Of a stretch of DNA of 64,000 nt, positions 59,278 through 64,000 are shown in pieces. Position numbers and translations under genes: made by a program. Origin of the DNA: Prevotella merdae. GTDB lineage: Bacteria; Bacteroidota; Bacteroidia; Bacteroidales; Bacteroidaceae. Under the pieces are notes generated by a model, which was not told where the DNA came from, made no database searches, and worked only from the letters and a program-made list of their open reading frames with translations. The number at the start of each line of letters is the position of its first letter. Within the stretch, counting starts at the first letter, position 1. The DNA is taken from assembly GCF_900290275.1 (NCBI RefSeq), contig NZ_LT985323.1:393307-457306 (forward strand), given 5' to 3'.

Positions 59278-62200
59278 CTAATGCTTGGCTGTGCTCCATG
59301 CTGTTGGTGTTATGCCATAAGCTTTTTGGAAACACTTGGAGAAGTAACTCGAGTTGGAGAATCCTACCATGTACATCACTTCGGATACAGAGAACCTGCC
59401 CTCTCTTAACAATATGGCAGCTCGCTGCATACGTATCTGGCGTATAAACTCAACCGGTGTCTTGCCCGTCATCTGCTTAACCTTACGGTACAGCAACTTA
59501 GAACCAAGTCCTAAGGTTTCCTGCAAACGTGTAACATTGAAATCGGAATCGGCCACATGAGCCTCAACAGTTTCGGTTATCTTGGCAAGCAAACGTGCAT
59601 CGGCACTGTCGATGTCGGGTGTTTGTGTTGCAACTGTTGTATCCGATACAGATGCATTGTGTGCCGTTGATGTCTGCACCGTGGCAAATGCAATATTAAC
59701 TACAGTACCTTTATCATCGCTTTCTACCATGGCATGTCCACTGTTATGCTCGGCATACTCGTGTATTATGGCAAGGGTGTTGCCACCTGCTTGCTGCTTG
59801 GAACCTGTTACATGGAAGTAGCGGTTGAATACAAACGGCATGTCGGCCTTAGCTATAATCATACCGGGTATGCATATACCTACCGATGTTTTGCCTTCGG
59901 CTGAGCTTACGCTAACAGATATTGGCATGTCGGCATTATGGTTGTCGGCGGCAAAGACTATCAGTTCGTCTAACACAGATTGCATACCAACCACATCAAT
60001 ACATACAAATGCCGTTGGCGCATCAGTGTGATATTCTATGTCAAGTGACTTGCCATATCTTTGTCGGGCATCATCTACTGCACGCCTACAGAAGTCGGCT
60101 ATGTCTACAGTTATCATTGCAGGCTTATCGTTATTAGATATGGTCTGTACATCGAGAGCCTTATACACCAACGAGTTCATATTTACAACATCACGGCGCA
60201 TCTTTTCAAGAAGGCGCACGTTATTGGTGTCGTTCTCATCATGAAGCATACCAAGTATAGAGCCGAACAATGAGCCAAGTGGTTGCTTAAGTTGTCTGGA
60301 CAAATTGTCGAAGAAAGCCGAACGAGCCGCTGATTCTTGCATAACTTGCTGCTTGGCTTCGCGCTCCTCACGTAGACGTCGACGTATCATATAGAAGTTT
60401 ACCGCCCATGCTATCAATGCCATAACTATAATCAGATACAGCAACTTTGCCCATAACGAGAGATACCACGGTGGAAGAATCGTTACATGCAATTGATAAA
60501 CCATACCTTCGGCCTTGCCCAAGCCATCAACCTCGCGCACTTCAAGTGTGTACTTGCCCGAAGGCAACGCGCTATAGTTTATTTCCTGTCGCTCTCCGTG
60601 CATATACTGCCATTGATGGTCAACACCCTCAAGTCGGTAAGCATACATACGCGGTTGTTTACCCGACATTGGAAGGTCGGACAACATGAACGATAGATTG
60701 TTCTGTCGAGCCGTAAGTGTTATCTCAGACAGATAAGTAGGCGCTCCATATTCGGATATATATGGTTTGCCATCAACCATCAGAGCCGACAAAAGGAATT
60801 GCGGACGCTTGGTCTTGGGTTGTAGATTATGAATGTTTTCTGTAGGAACAGCAACTATAGCATCGTTGCCTCCAAGCAACACATGACGTGAAGTACGATC
60901 GTACCATACTGCAAGCGGTCGGAATCCAGGAATAGAGAAGCATGTAGACGTGCCTTTCGGATTAAGTATACAGCAGTCTTGCCCCATAAATATCCATATA
61001 TTGCCTTCTACCTCGCACAGCATGGCACCATCTGTATAGCCCTCAATGCAGAAACTCTCTGACTTTCCGTTGGCTCCAAAACGTCTTATCTCGCCTTGCA
61101 TTGCAGCCCACACATTGCCATTATTATCGGTGCATATGTTGTTTACGTTTTGATCTTTGCCAACAATATGCTCCACATGCAATGTGTTAATATTGATACG
61201 GTCTAATCCGCTGTCGTACATTCGTGCCCACACATATCCATGTCCATCGGTCACAAGTTGCCATACATGTATGCCTTGAAGTTCCTTCAGAAAGTGGCGA
61301 TCGGCAATTATTGTTGGATTTGTTGCCGTCAATAGTTTATGCTTGTCTATAACAAATACGCCACCCATATACGAGCTTATCCAGTATCGTCCCTTTCCGT
61401 CGTCCACAATATCATAAGCCCATGCCGTGTTATAACGGTTAGAATGGTCGGTAACGACAATGTTTCGCATCTGTCGTGTAACAGGATTGTATATGTTAAG
61501 TCCATGGTCGGTACATATTATCACCGTACCATTGCTGTCAGAATAGACACGTCTAACACGGTTGTGCGACATATAATGTGTAGGCGAGTTCTGACGATAC
61601 CACGTTACATCGCCATTATTGTCAGGCATAAAACCTTTTGTGGCATTATAGCTTATAAGTCCATTTGTTCCGCCAAGCCACAAACGTCCGTCTGGGCTTC
61701 GGTATATAAGGTGAAGACAGTTACCATCGCCCGTTTGGGTTATGTCGCCAAGCGGAATATAATTGAAGAACTTATATCGTTTGATGTCTGATACACCCTG
61801 ATCGGTTCCAGCCCATATGTTACCCCAACAATCAGTAAATACTGCCCATACAATATTGTTGGCAATAGAACGTTGCGATCGCGAGTCGTGTAAGGCATGC
61901 GATACAATAGTGCCGTTAAGCTTGTTGTATGTATATAGTCCGTTATCAGTTCCGGCATAAATCAGGTTGCCGTAAGCAGATAGCGACTTAACCGAATTGC
62001 CCGATAATGCCGGTACAGCCTCGAGATGCTTTCCGTCATATTTATATAGCGCACCCTCGGTTCCTATCCATACGGCATTGCCGTCACTAAGAAGAGCGTT
62101 GACAAGTGGTTGCATTCCATTGCCTATGCGTATAGGCAATGCTGCCTTGCCGTGGCGAAATAGTGTTAACCCTGATATTGTACCAACAAGCAAACCATAC

Positions 62201-62688
62201 TTTGTGGCAAGCAGCGAGTATACATTATGCAATGTCTTGCTCTCTATGCGTATATCGCCCATCTGCATATTACAGCTAAACAGACCTTGAGCTCCGCCAA
62301 ACCACAGCCGACCATCATAATACGTCACGGCACGAATATCGCCTTTTGCCTTCTCAGGTTGCGCTTCATAGCGTCCGTTTCTTATATTGTATACAATAAG
62401 TCCACGCTCTGTAGCCATATACAGTTTATTATGCTGCATATGTATTGAATGGATGCGTGTGTTGACAGCCGAGCCATCTGTAGCGATGTTATGTGGTATA
62501 GTGCGGTAGCCATCATATGAGTAGAGTCCGTTGTCGCTGCCAAACCACAATATACCTTGTTCGTCTTGTGCAATAGAACATACGGAAGAGGCGTCGGCAA
62601 TACTGACATTGTCGAACTCCTGGGCTGTAACATTAGATGACAACAGCAGTGCAAAAAGCGCTACGATTGCTGTATATAGATATCTCAT
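59278..62688 (-). CDS. Degenerate hybrid-type sensor with AraC output, no receiver
   Basis: The protein has 1136 residues. A signal peptide (1-22) leads to a periplasmic double beta-propeller of Reg_prop repeats (about 30-640, for example GILWFGSDNGLYSYDGYRTI) and a Y_Y_Y domain (about 670-745). One membrane segment (about 745-768) follows. Where a kinase is expected, the H-box reads DNLSRQLKQPLG, with Arg798 instead of the phospho-acceptor His, and the ATP-binding boxes are unrecognisable or changed. No receiver domain follows. An AraC-type DNA-binding domain (1031-1136) ends the protein. Signalling must be non-phosphorylative. Confidence 0.88.
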   Translation of the reverse strand: MRYLYTAIVALFALLLSSNVTAQEFDNVSIADASSVCSIAQDEQGILWFGSDNGLYSYDGYRTIPHNIATDGSAVNTRIHSIHMQHNKLYMATERGLIVYNIRNGRYEAQPEKAKGDIRAVTYYDGRLWFGGAQGLFSCNMQMGDIRIESKTLHNVYSLLATKYGLLVGTISGLTLFRHGKAALPIRIGNGMQPLVNALLSDGNAVWIGTEGALYKYDGKHLEAVPALSGNSVKSLSAYGNLIYAGTDNGLYTYNKLNGTIVSHALHDSRSQRSIANNIVWAVFTDCWGNIWAGTDQGVSDIKRYKFFNYIPLGDITQTGDGNCLHLIYRSPDGRLWLGGTNGLISYNATKGFMPDNNGDVTWYRQNSPTHYMSHNRVRRVYSDSNGTVIICTDHGLNIYNPVTRQMRNIVVTDHSNRYNTAWAYDIVDDGKGRYWISSYMGGVFVIDKHKLLTATNPTIIADRHFLKELQGIHVWQLVTDGHGYVWARMYDSGLDRININTLHVEHIVGKDQNVNNICTDNNGNVWAAMQGEIRRFGANGKSESFCIEGYTDGAMLCEVEGNIWIFMGQDCCILNPKGTSTCFSIPGFRPLAVWYDRTSRHVLLGGNDAIVAVPTENIHNLQPKTKRPQFLLSALMVDGKPYISEYGAPTYLSEITLTARQNNLSFMLSDLPMSGKQPRMYAYRLEGVDHQWQYMHGERQEINYSALPSGKYTLEVREVDGLGKAEGMVYQLHVTILPPWYLSLWAKLLYLIIVMALIAWAVNFYMIRRRLREEREAKQQVMQESAARSAFFDNLSRQLKQPLGSLFGSILGMLHDENDTNNVRLLEKMRRDVVNMNSLVYKALDVQTISNNDKPAMITVDIADFCRRAVDDARQRYGKSLDIEYHTDAPTAFVCIDVVGMQSVLDELIVFAADNHNADMPISVSVSSAEGKTSVGICIPGMIIAKADMPFVFNRYFHVTGSKQQAGGNTLAIIHEYAEHNSGHAMVESDDKGTVVNIAFATVQTSTAHNASVSDTTVATQTPDIDSADARLLAKITETVEAHVADSDFNVTRLQETLGLGSKLLYRKVKQMTGKTPVEFIRQIRMQRAAILLREGRFSVSEVMYMVGFSNSSYFSKCFQKAYGITPTAWSTAKH

Positions 62689-62797
62689 TCTTAGTTTTAT
62701 AGGTAATGTATATGCAAATATATCTTTTTTTTCTCATACTTCACACTATTATTTCAACTTTTTGCTATTAATAATTATGTATATGTAAAAAAATAAC

Positions 62798-62805
62798 TAA
62801 CTTTG
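62798..62805 (+). promoter_or_regulatory. -7 box upstream of era
   Basis: TAACTTTG followed by CA lies 24 bases before the era ATG. The -33 region is AT-rich without a clear TTTG. Confidence 0.65.
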
Positions 62806-62828
62806 CATAAAGTACTTTTTTTGAATAT

Positions 62829-63710
62829 ATGCACAAAGCAGGATTTGTAAACATAGTTGGCAATCCTAATGTAGGCAAGTCGACACTGATGAATCAGCTT
62901 GTTGGCGAGCGTATAAGTATTGCCACATTCAAGGCGCAAACAACGCGCCATCGTATCATGGGTATTGTCAATGAAGACGATGCCCAGATAGTATTCTCAG
63001 ATACACCTGGTGTGTTGAAACCAAACTACAAGCTTCAGGAATCAATGCTCGCTTTCTCGGAATCTGCACTTCAAGATGCCGATGTACTGCTATATGTTAC
63101 TGATGTTGTGGAGAACCCAGAGAAGAATATGGACTTCCTTGACAAGGTTAAGAAGATGACCATACCTGTGCTCTTGCTCATTAACAAGATAGACCAAAGC
63201 GACCAGAAGACTCTTGGCGATACTGTAGAGAAGTGGCATACGCTATTACCTAATGCCGAGATTCTACCAATATCTGCAAAGAACAAGTTTGGTGTCGACA
63301 TGCTTATGCGACGTATCAAGGAGTTGTTACCCGACTCTCCCCCATTCTTCGACAAAGACCAGCTGACAGATAAGCCTGCCCGCTTCTTCGTATCGGAGAT
63401 TATACGCGAGAAGATTCTACTCTACTATGATAAGGAGATTCCTTATTCGGTTGAGGTTAAGGTGGAGTCGTTTAAGGAGACCGACCGCAACATCGACATC
63501 CATGCTGTTATCTATGTAGAGCGCGACTCGCAAAAGGGTATCATCATCGGACATCAGGGCGTAGCTTTGAAGAAGATGTCGACAGAGGCACGCAAGTCGC
63601 TTGAGAAATTCTTCGGCAAGAGTGTGTATCTACACACATTTGTTAAGGTTGATAAGGATTGGCGCAGCTCGAAGAGAGAGTTGGATAACTTTGGGTATAA
63701 CCCGGAGTAA
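62829..63710 (+). CDS. era: Ribosome-assembly GTPase Era
   Basis: The protein has 293 residues, normal size. The G domain has GNPNVGKSTLMNQLVGERIS, SDTPGV and NKID. The C-terminal KH domain carries GIIIGHQGVALKKMSTEARK and binds the 3' end of 16S rRNA during 30S assembly. It stands alone, with its own promoter box. Confidence 0.97.
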   Translation: MHKAGFVNIVGNPNVGKSTLMNQLVGERISIATFKAQTTRHRIMGIVNEDDAQIVFSDTPGVLKPNYKLQESMLAFSESALQDADVLLYVTDVVENPEKNMDFLDKVKKMTIPVLLLINKIDQSDQKTLGDTVEKWHTLLPNAEILPISAKNKFGVDMLMRRIKELLPDSPPFFDKDQLTDKPARFFVSEIIREKILLYYDKEIPYSVEVKVESFKETDRNIDIHAVIYVERDSQKGIIIGHQGVALKKMSTEARKSLEKFFGKSVYLHTFVKVDKDWRSSKRELDNFGYNPE

Positions 63711-64000
63711 GAGTTTTGAATTTTGAGTTTTGAATTTTGAGTTTTGAATTTTGAATTATCGGCTACGCCGATTAGGAATTAATCTATTAGGAGTTAAGAA
63801 TTCGTAACAGAACAACTCATAATTCACAATTGCCGAAGGCAACAACTCACAATTCAAAACTCAAAACTCCCAAATGCGACAGCATAGCTGTCGCATCCCC
63901 TGAATAGAAAAGAGGGGATACTCTTGCCAGAGAGGCAAGGGCCGGAGTTGGTCAGCTTCGGAAAATGTATTAACAAGGATGCAGAGACCACATCCAATCC
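63711..64000. other. Gene-free repeat-rich end of window
   Basis: No gene is visible. A GAGTTTTGAATTTT array (63713-63757) is mirrored by AATTCAAAACTCAAAACTC (about 63851-63869), so the stretch could fold back on itself. A perfect hairpin ATGCGACAGC-ata-GCTGTCGCAT lies at 63874-63896. The last 100 bases show a short CTTGCC/GGCAAG hairpin and nothing else. Confidence 0.6.

Overview
The window reads as a chromosomal segment of a Bacteroidales bacterium, most likely Prevotella or a close relative. The grounds are: Bacteroidetes-type promoter boxes (TAnnTTTG, sometimes with TTTG about 20 bases upstream), a SusC/SusD/SusE outer-membrane glycan-uptake locus, a hybrid-two-component-like regulator ending in an AraC domain, the gene order purH-mreB-mreC-mreD-mrdA-rodA, and many lipoproteins. 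I saw no rRNA, tRNA or CRISPR array.

Bases 1-14,750 are accessory DNA, with every convincing gene on the minus strand. Bases 177-8,839 hold small acidic proteins, a sigma-70 region-2-only protein, a MoxR ATPase plus VWA protein pair, an HTH protein, two paralogous unknowns, and a protein fusing BspA-type leucine-rich repeats to WG repeats. Bases 9,053-14,700 hold the most unusual part: an 8-residue-repeat coiled-coil protein, a 926-residue FtsK/SpoIIIE-type ATPase without membrane segments, a WXG100-sized helical hairpin protein, and two further helical proteins. This resembles a reduced type VII secretion (ESX/Ess) module in a diderm. A 90-bp palindromic repeat occurs three times (33-122, 8868-8957, 10496-10585) and brackets blocks of this region. 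A 42-bp intergenic repeat occurs three times between small genes.

Bases 14,752-15,784 are an intact IS982-type element directly upstream of the secretion-like operon. Bases 15,789-20,456 hold an AAA/DUF4143 ATPase, a DUF2795 protein, a cobalamin adenosyltransferase, a methyltransferase-like protein and a split chromate transporter. Bases 20,586-27,387 are the cell-shape operon (mreB, mreC, mreD, mrdA, rodA) with an IMP-cyclohydrolase-only purH upstream of mreB. The AICAR-formyltransferase half of PurH is a separate gene at 55,636-56,817.

Bases 27,611-33,073 hold obgE, pgeF, an M23 peptidase, rplS and a 5'-nucleotidase split into two genes in reversed domain order. Bases 33,157-43,950 are a galactan utilisation locus: GH2 beta-galactosidase, two GH53 endo-galactanases, a SusE-like protein, SusD and SusC, with no regulator of its own nearby. 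Bases 44,515-50,819 hold a DUF805 protein, clpP, clpX, recQ and eno. An IS1182-type element (51,227-52,969, 9-bp target duplication) sits in a highly structured non-coding stretch. Next come a LicD-family transferase and an IspD-SDR fusion that together suggest CDP-ribitol (or similar polyol) decoration of a surface glycan. The segment ends with a LytS/LytTR two-component pair, a degenerate hybrid-type regulator lacking the phospho-acceptor histidine and receiver domain, and era.
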